NCBI GenBank assembly: GCA_002370555.1
Contig: AP014718.1
Span: forward strand, 3,534,001-3,598,000
Direction of reading: 5' to 3'
Origin: Arthrobacter sp. Hiyo4
Lineage (GTDB): Bacteria; Actinomycetota; Actinomycetes; Actinomycetales; Micrococcaceae
Length of the DNA stretch: 64,000 bases
In this document: piece after piece, positions 1-7,817 of the stretch
How the letters are laid out: each line of letters opens with the position of its first letter
How positions within the stretch are numbered: position 1 is the stretch's first letter
Position numbers and translations under genes: made by a program
Notes under the pieces: generated by a model
The model's database searches: none
The model's input: the letters and a program-made list of their open reading frames with translations, nothing else
What the model was told of the DNA's origin: nothing

Positions 1-2
1 AC

Positions 3-359
3 GGCCGGGTCTTGGAGGGCCCCACGTCCACTGTGCTGCTGGCACACCTAGAAACCTTCGACGACGGCGCCGGTGCCACCCGCACGGTGCGCCGGCTCAT
101 CACCCCGCAACTGGACAGCGGGATCCTCCCCGGGACCTCCCAGGGTGCACTGTTCGCGGCTGCCAAGGCAGCCGGCTGGGAGCTCGGCTACGGGCCGCTG
201 GAGCCGCGGGACCTGCTGGACGCCGACGCCGTGTGGCTGATTTCCAGCATCAGGCTGCTCGCGCCGGTGAACCACATTGACGGCAAGGAGGTCGGGACGC
301 CCGCGGTGCAGAAGCAGCTGACGGCCGAACTCAACGCATTGTTTGCCGGGATCCGGTAG
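3..359 (+). CDS. Class IV aminotransferase, probably aminodeoxychorismate lyase (partial)
   Basis: This is the C-terminal part of a fold-type IV PLP enzyme cut by the left edge of the window; the frame is open to base 3 with no visible start. The segment GRVLEGPTSTV corresponds to the EG-TS-N/T-V phosphate-binding loop of the family, and DLLDADAVWLISSIR to the conserved C-terminal block. The closest match by pattern is 4-amino-4-deoxychorismate lyase (PabC), which splits aminodeoxychorismate into p-aminobenzoate and pyruvate for folate synthesis. A branched-chain or D-amino-acid aminotransferase of the same fold cannot be excluded, because the substrate-defining N-terminal half and the PLP lysine are outside the window. 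It is followed after 49 bases by a Nudix gene. Confidence 0.7.
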   Translation, partial: GRVLEGPTSTVLLAHLETFDDGAGATRTVRRLITPQLDSGILPGTSQGALFAAAKAAGWELGYGPLEPRDLLDADAVWLISSIRLLAPVNHIDGKEVGTPAVQKQLTAELNALFAGIR

Positions 360-408
360 GTTCCCGGATCCCGTAGTTTTCCGAAGTTCAGCAGGGAGGC
401 CTTAAGCC

Positions 409-876
409 ATGGCGGTTCGCAGCGCAGGGATCCTTCTGTACCGGCAGGGAGCAGATGGGCTGGAAGTGTGGATAGCGCACATGGGCGGACCGTTCTGGGC
501 CCGCAAACAAACCCAGTCCTGGTCGGTTCCCAAGGGCGAGTACCTACCCGACGAGGAACCCCTGGTGGCCGCGCTGCGCGAGTTTGCCGAAGAGATCGGC
601 ACGCCGCCACCAGCTGTTGCCTACTTCGAGCTGGGCGCGTTCAGGCAACCGTCGGGAAAGATCATCACGGTGTTCACCGCGGAGTCTGACTTCCAGCCGG
701 AACGGATTGTGAGCAACACGTTTCCGCTGGAGTGGCCCAAAGGTTCCGGCCTCATCCAGGACTTTCCCGAGGTGGACGACGCCCGGTGGGTGACGGAATC
801 CGAGGCCCGCAGCAAGCTGGTCAAGGGCCAGCTTCCCCTCCTGGACGCCCTGCTGGAGCATGTTGGATGGCCCTGA
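409..876 (+). CDS. Nudix hydrolase
   Basis: A 155-residue cytosolic pyrophosphohydrolase. A complete Nudix box (G-x5-E-x7-REU-x-EE-x-GU) begins at GEYLPDEEP near residue 43 and ends in REFAEEIG; its glutamates coordinate Mg2+ for hydrolysis of nucleoside-diphosphate-linked substrates. The N-terminal SAGILLYRQG and WSVPKGEY blocks are typical of the small stand-alone family members resembling diadenosine polyphosphate hydrolases. The substrate cannot be read from the sequence. The ATG start is preceded by an AGGGAGG-like ribosome binding site. The reading frame is intact, unlike many neighbours. Confidence 0.85.
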   Translation: MAVRSAGILLYRQGADGLEVWIAHMGGPFWARKQTQSWSVPKGEYLPDEEPLVAALREFAEEIGTPPPAVAYFELGAFRQPSGKIITVFTAESDFQPERIVSNTFPLEWPKGSGLIQDFPEVDDARWVTESEARSKLVKGQLPLLDALLEHVGWP

Positions 877-960
877 GTCGACCTGACCAGGCCCGGGCCT
901 GGGGGTTGAAGCGTGGCAATACCCTGTTGGTCCGTCCCGCAGGTCCGTATGGTTTGGTGC

Positions 961-1425
961 ATGAACTCTCACACACAGCCGACCAACAAATTGACGTTCG
1001 ACGAATGCTGGGAATTGCTTGCCGGGGACACACTGGGGCGCCTGGCCCTTGTAGTGGACGGCCATCCGGAGATCTTTCCGGTCAACTACGTCCTGGACCG
1101 CAGGAGCATCGTCTTCCGCAGCGCCGGCGGCACCAAACTGTGGGGCGCCAAGGCAGACCGTCCCGCGGCGCTGGAGATCGATGGATACGATCCCCGCACG
1201 GAGGTGGCCTGGAGTGTGGTGGTGCGCGGAGACACCGAAATGATGGAGGCACAGGCTGACAAGGACGCCGTCGACGCCCTGCATCTGGAGCCCTGGCAGC
1301 CCGGACCCAAGGACTACTACATCCGGATAAACCCGCTCGCACTGACCGGCCGCCGCTTCCAGGTCGCTAAACCGGACGTTTGGAACACCCGGTTGTCGGA
1401 CCGCCGTCGCGCTTCCTTCGAGTAG
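961..1425 (+). CDS. Pyridoxamine 5'-phosphate oxidase-family protein (flavin/F420-binding split barrel)
   Basis: A 154-residue protein with the split-barrel pattern of the pyridoxamine 5'-phosphate oxidase-like family: CWELLAGDTLGRLALVV, then PEIFPVNYVLDRRSIVFRS, then TKLWGAKADRPAALEID, then WSVVVRG. Small actinobacterial members bind flavin, F420 or heme and act as reductases or as oxidative-stress proteins; the cofactor here is not determinable by eye. The ATG at 961 was chosen because conserved family sequence starts just after it. In-frame ATGs at 913 and 949 would add a poorly conserved extension. It lies in a run of small same-strand genes. Confidence 0.75.
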   Translation: MNSHTQPTNKLTFDECWELLAGDTLGRLALVVDGHPEIFPVNYVLDRRSIVFRSAGGTKLWGAKADRPAALEIDGYDPRTEVAWSVVVRGDTEMMEAQADKDAVDALHLEPWQPGPKDYYIRINPLALTGRRFQVAKPDVWNTRLSDRRRASFE

Positions 1426-1438
1426 CGCGGGAGAGCTT

Positions 1439-1995
1439 ATGGACGGCGAAGCCCCCGCTCCACTCGTCCCGGGTGTCCGGATCCGGCTGCTGCGGCGGAG
1501 CGATGCGGCCAGCCTGAGTGAGGCCTACCTCCGGAACCGGCAGCACCTCGCTGCATGGGAACCGGAGCGGGACGAAGCCTTTTCACTCCCAGGCATCAGC
1601 TGGACATCATCCGGGCCAAGCTCGCCCAGCATTCCGTGGGGCAGGAAGTTCCGTGGGTGCTGGTGAACCGCGACGACCACGCGTACATCGTCGGCGCCGT
1701 GACCCTTACCGGCATCGTCCGTGGGCCGTTCCTCAACGCCAACCTCGGGTACTGGGTTGATGCCAGCCTCAACCGGCGGGGCATCGGAGCTGCCGCGGTC
1801 CGCTTCGCCACGGACCATGCCCGGACAGAACTGGGCCTCCACCGGGTCCAGGCGGCAACGCTGCTCCACAATGAGCCCTCACGCAAGATCCTCAAACGCG
1901 CCGGGTTTCGGGAAATCGGCGTGGCGCCGCAGTACCTGAAGATCGCCGGCCGCTGGCAGGACCACCTGCTCCACCAACTGGTCCTCCACGGCTGA
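1439..1995 (+). CDS. GNAT N-acetyltransferase, RimJ/RimL-like (one frame break)
   Basis: About 185 residues once one frame break is repaired. The N-terminal part (GVRIRLLRRSDAASLSEAYLR) and the C-terminal part (ANLGYWVDASLNRRGIGAAA, then LGLHRVQAATLLHNEPSRK) form a typical GNAT fold of the ribosomal-protein acetyltransferase RimJ/RimL type, which uses acetyl-CoA to acetylate N-terminal or free amino groups. The acetyl-CoA pyrophosphate loop is the N-RRGIGAAA motif. The frame changes at about 1583-1587 inside a run of four T; five T restore EAFFTPRHQLD. The break is therefore probably a sequence error. The gene starts 13 bases after the preceding gene. Confidence 0.75.
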
Positions 1996-2099
1996 CGCGA
2001 TCGCGGCCGAATCCACAGTTCCTCCGCCACCTCACAAGTCCTCACGGTTCGCCTAAGCTGGCCTCAAGCACCCTTGAATCCGCAACCGAAAGGCAGACC

Positions 2100-3294
2100 A
2101 TGAGCAACGACGCTCACATCCCCGTCATCCTGGGCGGCGCACGGACCCCCTTCGGCAAGTTCCGCGGCAGCCTCTCCGGGTTCACCTCCAGCGAACTGGG
2201 TGCCCACGCCATCCGGAACGCACTGCAACGGTCCGGTGTGGCGCCGGAACAGATCCAGGCCGTCATCGTGGGCCAGGTCATCCAGGCGGGCGCTGGCCAA
2301 GGACCCGCCCGGCAAGCCAGCCTCGCCGCCGGCATCGGCTGGGATGTGCCTACCGTGACCATCAACAAACTGTGCTTGTCCGGCCTGACTGCCGTGATTG
2401 ACGCCGCCCGGATGATCCGCGCCGGCGAGGCTGATTTCATTGTGGCGGCGGGCCAGGAGTCCATGACCAACGCCCCGCACCTGCTGCCCCGGCTTCGCGG
2501 TGGCGTGGCCATCGGCGATGCGCCGCTGCTGGATTCGCTGAACTTTGACGGCCTGCAGGACCCCGTCTCAGGTGAACTGATGGGCTCCGCCACAGACGCT
2601 GGGAACGCCCGCCTGGGCATCAGCCGCGAGGACCAGGACGCCGTCGCCGCCCTTTCGCACCAGCGGGCGGAGGCCGCCCGGGCGGCCGGCATCCTGGCTG
2701 AGGAGATCGCTCCGGTGGAGGTCCCGCAGCGCCGGGACCCGCCGTCGTGATTGATGCCGACGAAGGCATCCGCCCCGGCACCACCATCGGGACGCTGGCG
2801 GCGCTGAAGCCCGCCTTCTCCAAGGATCCGGCGGCCACCATCACCGCCGGTTCTGCCTCCCCGCTGTCCGACGGCGCCGCCGCAGTGGTAGTGGCCAGCA
2901 AGGCAGCTGCGGAAGCGGCCGGTCTCAGCTGGATCGCGGAAATCGGCAGCCACGGCCAGACCGCCGGACCGGACGGATCCCTGCATTCCCAGCCCTCCCG
3001 CGCCATTGAGCGGGCCCTGAAAATCGAAGGGCTGACCATTGACGACGTGGACCTCATTGAGATCAACGAGGCCTTCGCCTCGGTGGTGCTTCAGTCCGCC
3101 ACGGACCTGGGGATTGACGCGGACAGGATCAACGCCGACGGCGGCGCCATCGCCATGGGCCACCCGGTGGGCGCTTCGGGGCCCGTCTGGTCCTGCATCA
3201 GGCACTCGCGCTGAAGCGGCGCGGCGGCGGGACAGGCGTGGTTGCGTTGTGCGGCGGCGGCGGCCAGGGCGACGCCCTTATCCTCAAAGCCTGA
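2100..3294 (+). CDS. Acetyl-CoA C-acetyltransferase (thiolase), two frame breaks
   Basis: A thiolase of about 398 residues once two missing G residues are restored (near 2738 in a CGGGAC context and near 3180 in TCGGGGCC). The enzyme condenses or cleaves acyl-CoA thioesters. The nucleophilic cysteine is visible in [11 protein letters not shown] near residue 89. The GHPVGASG histidine motif is near residue 348, and the second catalytic cysteine is in the restored C-terminal CGGGGQGDA. Length and motifs fit biosynthetic or degradative acetoacetyl-CoA thiolases. It is monocistronic, with an AAAGGCAGACC ribosome binding region before the ATG. Neighbouring genes do not reveal which pathway it serves. 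Confidence 0.88.
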
Positions 3295-3302
3295 CGCCAG
3301 GT

Positions 3303-3806
3303 TCAGGCTCCGGGTCCAAGGATCACCAGCGGCACCAGGGGTTCCGTGCACGAAACCCGGACCAGTTCCGCCGGACCCTGAGCCGCCCGGTTGTTCACCC
3401 CTGTGTCGTCGCACCAGTCAAGGTTGTACGGGTAAGCGGTGACCCCGGCCTTCCCGGGAGCCACGCCGGTCGGGAGGGTGAACACGAAAGTGAAGCCGCC
3501 GTCGTCGGACATGGGAGCAAGCTCTTCCAGCACCGCGGCACCGGTCGCATCCTTGACCGTCACCTGGACCCGCGCGTCGGTGCCGTAGCGGGCACCGCAG
3601 GTGGTGTCCGGGCACTGACGGTGATCTGGTCGCCGGGTTTGGCAGCGGCAGGCGAGACGGAAAACTCCGGCGGCATGCAGGGCGGCGGTGCGAAAATGTT
3701 CCGGCAGCCTGCCACCCCCACCAGCACCGGCACAGGGCACAGGGCACAGGGCACAGGGCACAGGGCACAGCATCACAGCCAAAACGCGTGCCCAGGCGCC
3801 GGTCAT
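3303..3806 (-). CDS. Putative lipoprotein with heptanucleotide repeat in its signal peptide (currently off-frame)
   Basis: Unrecognised secreted protein. The ATG at 3806 has a good ribosome binding site (CGAGGG, six bases upstream). The signal peptide is encoded largely by six tandem copies of CTGTGCC (3729-3770). With six copies the frame runs into a GGGGRLPEHF reading with no lipobox. With five (or two, or eight) copies it reads into VLVGVAGC, a good lipobox whose cysteine would be lipidated. The mature part contains the stretch PPEFSVSPAAAKPGDQI and several cysteines, and ends PLVPLVILGPGA. A second break near 3610 is repaired by one added C and looks like the homopolymer errors elsewhere. 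The function is unknown; the short beta-rich domain resembles Ig-like surface domains. The gene is convergent with the thiolase. Confidence 0.55.
   Translation of the reverse strand: MTGAWARVLAVMLCPVPCALCPVPCAGAGGGGRLPEHFRTAALHAAGVFRLACRCQTRRPDHRQCPDTTCGARYGTDARVQVTVKDATGAAVLEELAPMSDDGGFTFVFTLPTGVAPGKAGVTAYPYNLDWCDDTGVNNRAAQGPAELVRVSCTEPLVPLVILGPGA
3729..3770 (-). repeat. Six-copy 7-bp tandem repeat (CTGTGCC on the minus strand)
   Basis: Six perfect head-to-tail copies of a 7-base unit lie inside the signal-peptide codons of the lipoprotein gene. Since seven is not a multiple of three, each copy gained or lost shifts the downstream frame by one base. Such simple repeats are classic slipped-strand mispairing sites. 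Confidence 0.95.
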
Positions 3807-3953
3807 TGAACGCCCTCGAAAGTTCCCCATGACCCGATTGTCCCGTCGGCGCCGGCGTTACGGAAGCACTGCGGGATCACGGAAAAACGCAATGGTTACG
3901 GAACATGACGTCGGCGGCGGTGCGGCCGGGCGGCTCGGATGTTAGGTTCTTGG

Positions 3954-4040
3954 GGAGTAATGAGAACCGGCGCCAAGCCCTGACTGGCCGGTCGGCAACC
4001 CTCCCTTTCGCGGCGGGGTGCCTCAGGTGAATACTCGGCA
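3954..4040 (+). promoter_or_regulatory. SAM-IV-type S-adenosylmethionine riboswitch
   Basis: The leader before the DUF1737-rhodanese-metZ operon contains AATGAGA, then GCGCCAAGCCCTGACTGG, then GGTCGGCAACCCTCC, then GCGGGGTGCCTCAGGTGA. The order and wording (AAGCCC, CGGCAACCCTCC, GGGGTGCC-CAGGTGA) match the SAM-binding core shared by SAM-I and SAM-IV aptamers. The tail after GGTGA and the actinobacterial setting favour SAM-IV. It is expected to shut off the methionine biosynthesis operon when SAM is abundant. Boundaries are approximate. Confidence 0.8.
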
Positions 4041-4084
4041 TATCGACCCATTCGAGCTGCAAGCGTGAAAGAAGGAGTTCCGTC

Positions 4085-4342
4085 GTGTCTGACGCCCCTG
4101 CCCCTGAAGAAAAACTGTCCTACCGGCTCATTACAGGGCAGGATGACAGGTCCTTCTGTGAACGGATTTCCACTGCCCTGGCCGAAGGGTATGTCCTGCA
4201 CGGCAGCCCGGCCGCGACGTCCAACGGCGGCCAGGTGATTGTGGCGCAGGCACTCATCCTCCCTGCAGCCATCGCCAGCGCGGACGCCGCCGTCGCCACA
4301 GCAGTAGAAGACCTTGAGTTCGACGGCGAGGGCCACGCGTGA
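4085..4342 (+). CDS. DUF1737-domain small protein
   Basis: An 85-residue protein with the DUF1737 pattern YRLITGQDDRSFCERIS, then AEGYVLHGSPA, then VIVAQAL. No catalytic residue is evident. GTG start with GAAGGAG eight bases upstream. Its last four bases overlap the GTG start of the rhodanese gene (GTGA), so the two are translationally coupled. Both lie downstream of the SAM-IV riboswitch and upstream of metZ. The biochemical role of DUF1737 proteins is not known to me; context suggests a sulfur-assimilation accessory. Confidence 0.8.
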   Translation: MSDAPAPEEKLSYRLITGQDDRSFCERISTALAEGYVLHGSPAATSNGGQVIVAQALILPAAIASADAAVATAVEDLEFDGEGHA

Positions 4343-4749
4343 GCTACGCCGGAGACCTGACCCCGCAAGAAGCCTGGGCCAAGCTGGAGCAGGGCGCCAT
4401 CCTGGTGGATGTCCGCACGGAGGGTGAGTGGGCGCACATCGGCATCCCGGACACCAAGGCCACCGAGAACGATCCCCTGTTCATCCAGTGGACATTCCCC
4501 GGCGGCATTCCCAACCCGGATTTCATCACGGACCTCACGCAGCAGGCGCCGGAGGACAACGGCACCGAACTGCTGTTCATCTGCCGCTCCGGGCAGCGTT
4601 CCATCGCCGCCGCCAATGCTGCGACGCGGGCCGGCTTCACGTCCTACAACGTCCTGGAGGGCTTCGAAGGCGAGCCGGACCGCTACGGCGAGCGCACCGT
4701 CAACGGCTGGAAGAACCGCGGCCTGCCAACCAACCTGGGAAAGAACTAA
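4339..4749 (+). CDS. Rhodanese-like sulfurtransferase
   Basis: A 136-residue single-domain rhodanese. LVDVRTEGEWAHIGIP is the CH2A-like start and FICRSGQRSIAAA is the active-site loop with the catalytic cysteine that carries persulfide sulfur. The loop composition CRSGQRS is typical of sulfurtransferases rather than phosphatases. It is coupled to the upstream DUF1737 gene by a four-base overlap and is directly followed by metZ with no gap. Co-regulation by SAM suggests it hands sulfur to, or buffers sulfide for, the MetZ direct sulfhydrylation route. That role is inferred from position. Confidence 0.85.
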   Translation: MSYAGDLTPQEAWAKLEQGAILVDVRTEGEWAHIGIPDTKATENDPLFIQWTFPGGIPNPDFITDLTQQAPEDNGTELLFICRSGQRSIAAANAATRAGFTSYNVLEGFEGEPDRYGERTVNGWKNRGLPTNLGKN

Positions 4750-5958
4750 GTGACTTTTAACGACGATGCCGCCGGCTGGAGCCCTGACACCCAGGCAGTC
4801 CGCGGCGGGCTGGACCGCACCAACTTCCAGGAGACCACCGAGCCGGTGTTCCTGAACTCCGGATTCGTCTACGAATCCGCTGCCGCAGCCGAGCGCGCCT
4901 TCACCGGCGAGGACGAACGCTTCGTCTACTCCCGGTACGGCAACCCTTCCGTGGCCACGTTCCAGGAACGCCTCCGCCTGCTCGAGGGAACCGAGGCGTG
5001 CTTCGCGACAGCGTCCGGCATGTCCGCCGTGTTCACTGCCCTTGGTGCCCTGCTCGCCGCCGGCGACCGGGTGGTTGCCGCGCGATCGCTGTTCGGCTCC
5101 TGCTTTGTGATCCTGAACGAAATCCTGCCGCGCTGGGGCGTGGAAACCGTGTTTGTTGACGGTCCGGACCTCGAGCAATGGCGGGTTGCCCTGTCGGAGC
5201 CCACCACCGCAGTATTCTTCGAATCCCCGTCCAACCCGATGCAGGAAATCGTGGACATCGCCGTGGTCAGCGAGCTGGCCCACGCCGCCGGGGCCACCGT
5301 CGTCGTCGACAATGTCTTTGCCACTCCCCTCCTGCAGCGCTGCGGCCAGCTGGGCGCGGACGTGATTGTGTACTCCGGCACAAAGCACATCGACGGCCAG
5401 GGACGCGTCCTGGGCGGCGCCATCCTGGGCACCAAGGAATTCATCGACGGCCCGGTCAAGCAGCTCATGCGACACACCGGCCCGGCTCTCTCCGCGTTCA
5501 ACGCCTGGGTGCTCACCAAGGGCCTGGAGACCATGGCGCTGCGCGTGAACCACTCCTCCACGTCCGCGCTGCGGCTGGCCGAATGGCTCGAACAGCAGCC
5601 GGCCGTCAGCTGGGTCAAGTACCCGCTGCTGAAGTCACACCCGCAGTACGAGCTCGCTGCCAAGCAGATGAAGGCCGGCGGCACCGTCCTCACGCTGGAA
5701 CTTGCGACGACGGGTGGCCGCTCGGGCAAGGACGCCGCCTTTGCGCTGCTGGACGCCCTGCGGATCATCGATATCTCCAACAACCTGGGCGACGCGAAGT
5801 CCCTCATCACCCATCCGGCCACCACCACGCACCGCGCCATGGGTCCCGAGGGCCGCGCAGCCATAGGGCTCAGCGACGGTGTGGTGCGGCTGTCCGTGGG
5901 CCTGGAGGACGTGGACGACCTCATCGGCGACCTGGAACAGGCCCTGAAGCACATCTGA
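4750..5958 (+). CDS. metZ: O-succinylhomoserine sulfhydrylase
   Basis: A 402-residue PLP enzyme of the Cys/Met metabolism family. Hallmarks are RFVYSRYGNPS near residue 57, FFESPSNPMQEIVDI near 155 and the PLP lysine in YSGTKHIDGQGRVLGG near 210. The HIDGQGR variant is characteristic of MetZ, which makes homocysteine from O-succinylhomoserine and sulfide. It abuts the rhodanese gene and is the last gene of the SAM-riboswitch operon. The start GTG at 4750 immediately follows the rhodanese stop codon, with the ribosome binding site (GGGAAAG) inside the end of that gene. The frame is intact. O-acetylhomoserine use is an alternative that cannot be excluded. Confidence 0.88.
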   Translation: MTFNDDAAGWSPDTQAVRGGLDRTNFQETTEPVFLNSGFVYESAAAAERAFTGEDERFVYSRYGNPSVATFQERLRLLEGTEACFATASGMSAVFTALGALLAAGDRVVAARSLFGSCFVILNEILPRWGVETVFVDGPDLEQWRVALSEPTTAVFFESPSNPMQEIVDIAVVSELAHAAGATVVVDNVFATPLLQRCGQLGADVIVYSGTKHIDGQGRVLGGAILGTKEFIDGPVKQLMRHTGPALSAFNAWVLTKGLETMALRVNHSSTSALRLAEWLEQQPAVSWVKYPLLKSHPQYELAAKQMKAGGTVLTLELATTGGRSGKDAAFALLDALRIIDISNNLGDAKSLITHPATTTHRAMGPEGRAAIGLSDGVVRLSVGLEDVDDLIGDLEQALKHI

Positions 5959-5990
5959 CCTGCCTGGGTTCGACAGCCTCCGTTAGATTG

Positions 5991-6053
5991 GCGCGAACTG
6001 GCAGATAATGACCTATAACTCGTGTTTTGAGGGGATTATCTGCCAGTTCGTGC
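5991..6053. repeat. Palindromic intergenic element (GCGCGAAC/GGCAGATAAT type)
   Basis: Two 19-base arms, GCGCGAACTGGCAGATAAT (5991-6009) and its near-perfect inverse (6035-6053), enclose a 25-base loop just after metZ. It is a member of the palindrome family also seen at 9228-9290, 10607-10670 and 25146-25208. It may act as a transcription terminator or mRNA 3' end stabiliser for metZ. Confidence 0.85.
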
Positions 6054-6069
6054 TGGAAGGCGGTGGAGC

Positions 6070-6512
6070 ATGGTTAGTCCCCGGGACTGGGCCGGCTGCT
6101 GTCCAACATCCCGCTGCCCGAGCAGAACCTGGCGGGCATCGCCGTCGGCGCGGCATCGATGGCGGCGGGTGGCGCAATCGTCACCTGGGCGTGGCTGGCT
6201 GCCCGGAACACCCGGTTGGCCCGGCCCGATGCATTGGTGACCGCCGGGCCCTATTCGCTCTCGCGGAACCCGATGTACGTGGACTGGGCCCTGGCGCACC
6301 TGGGAATTGGGCTGCTGCGCGATGATGCCTGGACGGTGGCGGCCCTCCCGGTGGCTTCCGGCGCAGTCCACCGCGGGGTGCTTCGAGAAGAAGCGATCCT
6401 GGCAGCGTCATTCCCGGCAGAGTTCAGCCAGTACCGCTTGTCCGTACCCCGGTATGTGCCTCGGCTTCGCCTTGGATCGCGAGCCGGACGGCCACTTCAT
6501 CCCCGTCGCTGA
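6070..6512 (+). CDS. Isoprenylcysteine carboxyl methyltransferase-family membrane protein (one frame break)
   Basis: About 147 residues after adding one C near 6092, which joins MVSPRDWAR to LLSNIPLPEQNLAG. The core GPYSLSRNPMYVDWALAHLG is the RNPMY signature of the ICMT/phospholipid methyltransferase family, in which this loop binds SAM near the membrane. Helices precede it (AGIAVGAASMAAGGAIVTWAW) and follow it. The end YRLSVPRYVPR is also family-like. The substrate is unknown. Its 3' end overlaps the 3' end of the convergent DUF1905 gene by about 89 bases. Confidence 0.65.
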
Positions 6513-6765
6513 TGCCCGCCGCGTCCCGGACCGCCTTCTTGACGGGCAACAGGTAGGAGCCGCTTTTGCTGTCCGGAAAGACCGAGGTCTGCCAGGAGCA
6601 GCCGGAGATTTCCGCCGTGACCCTGACCGAGCCGAAGCCCTTCCGGAACACCGCTGCCTCCTCCCGGAGGTCGTCGGCGACCTCCAGCGGGAGGGTCAGG
6701 AAATGCCAGCCGGATTCGTCGGGATAGCGCCACAGTTCGGCCCGGAATGAGTACGACGACGTCAC
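6424..6765 (-). CDS. DUF1905-domain protein
   Basis: A 113-residue protein matching the DUF1905 pattern: YSFRAELWRYPDESGWHFLTLP, FGSVRVTAEISGCSWQTSVFP and SGSYLLPVKKAVRDAAGI followed by DGDEVAVRLAI. These small beta-barrel proteins often occur alone or fused to YdeI-like domains and their function is unknown. I prefer the GTG start at 6765, which begins the conserved region (VTSSYSF); an upstream start at 6837 would add 24 poorly conserved residues. It is convergent with the preceding methyltransferase-family gene. Confidence 0.7.
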   Translation of the reverse strand: MTSSYSFRAELWRYPDESGWHFLTLPLEVADDLREEAAVFRKGFGSVRVTAEISGCSWQTSVFPDSKSGSYLLPVKKAVRDAAGISDGDEVAVRLAIQGEAEAHTGVRTSGTG

Positions 6766-6845
6766 GGCCTGAGTATGGCATGCCGCGTTTCCGGACGCAT
6801 CCCCTGTCGGGCTGTGTGAGAACGGCGGCTGAGGCAAACGGCTGC

Positions 6846-7748
6846 TCAGGCGCCTGGCTGGCGCAGTTCCCGGGAGGCCGTCTCCCGGACGGCGGCGGTC
6901 AGCTGGTTGAGCACCGGGGAGTCGATCTTCCAGCGCTGCCAGTACAAGGACACGTCAACGGGGCTCGCGGAGGCCAGCTCCACGAGGGCGCCGCTGCGGA
7001 GGTCCGCCAGGCACTGTTGCTCCGGCAGCAGCCCCCATCCCAGTCCCAGCCGGATGGCCTGGGCGAACTCGGCCGACGACGGCACATAGTGCCGCGGCGC
7101 GGTCAGTTCCGCGCCGGTCATCGTGCGGAAGAACCCGTCCTGCAGGTCATCCTTCCGGTCAAAGTCCACCACCGGGGCCTGGCTCCCGGCAACAAGTTCC
7201 GGCCCGTCGGGCCACCAGCGCCGGAGGTAGCCGGGACTTGCCACCGCACGGTACCGCAGGGAACCCAGCGGTTCCACGCTGCAGCCCTGGACCGGTTCCG
7301 GCGTTGCGGTTACCGCGGCCATCACCGATCCGGTCCGCAGAAGCTGGGTGGAATGCTGCTCATCCTCCCTGCGGAGTTCAAAGCACGCGCCGAGATCCGC
7401 CGGAAGGCCCGCCAGGGCAGGCATGAACCAGGTGGAGAGTGAGTCCGCGTTCACCACCAGTGGGATGGGCGCCGTCGGCCGGTGCCGGCTCTGGCCGAGC
7501 TCCTGCTGGGCGTCCCATTCGAGCTGCCGGACCTGCCGGGCGAACCGCAGGATGGCTTCCCCGGCTGGTGTGGGCCGGGCGGGATTGGTGCGCTGCAACA
7601 GGATCTGGCCGGCCGCGTCCTCCATCGCCTTGAGCCGCTGGGAAATGGCCGACGGCGTGACGTACAGGCTGCGGGCCGCCGCCTCGAGCGTCCCCTCATC
7701 CACAACGGCCGCGAAGGTACGGAGTTGCTCGAACTGGAACATCTTCAT
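6846..7748 (-). CDS. lysG: LysR-family regulator LysG/ArgP
   Basis: A 300-residue LysR regulator. The N-terminal winged helix reads FEQLRTFAAVVDEGTLEAAA and SLYVTPSAISQRLKAMED, with the ArgP-type VTPSAISQRLKALE wording. It is divergent from a LysE/ArgO exporter, the arrangement of Corynebacterium lysG-lysE, where LysG activates the exporter when basic amino acids accumulate. AAGGA lies six bases before the ATG at 7748. The 60-base divergent gap contains the palindrome at 7765-7782, a likely LysG operator. The effector (lysine, arginine or both) is inferred from the family. Confidence 0.85.
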   Translation of the reverse strand: MKMFQFEQLRTFAAVVDEGTLEAAARSLYVTPSAISQRLKAMEDAAGQILLQRTNPARPTPAGEAILRFARQVRQLEWDAQQELGQSRHRPTAPIPLVVNADSLSTWFMPALAGLPADLGACFELRREDEQHSTQLLRTGSVMAAVTATPEPVQGCSVEPLGSLRYRAVASPGYLRRWWPDGPELVAGSQAPVVDFDRKDDLQDGFFRTMTGAELTAPRHYVPSSAEFAQAIRLGLGWGLLPEQQCLADLRSGALVELASASPVDVSLYWQRWKIDSPVLNQLTAAVRETASRELRQPGA

Positions 7749-7764
7749 TAGCTTTCCTTAATAG

Positions 7765-7782
7765 AGCTAAGAATATTTAGCT
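7765..7782. promoter_or_regulatory. Putative LysG operator
   Basis: AGCTAA-6-TTAGCT inverted repeat in the short gap between lysG and lysE. Spacing and symmetry fit LysR-type sites, and the AT-rich stretch around it is unusual in this GC-rich region. It probably controls both divergent genes. Confidence 0.6.
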
Positions 7783-7817
7783 GGAGTAATCATAAGACCG
7801 GCCGTACGTTGGAGGAT

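Noticed and set aside
2735..3185. Programmed ribosomal frameshifting in the thiolase and other split genes
   Set aside because: No slippery heptamers or downstream pseudoknots are apparent, and the same one-base defect occurs in many unrelated genes. Sequence error is the simpler cause.
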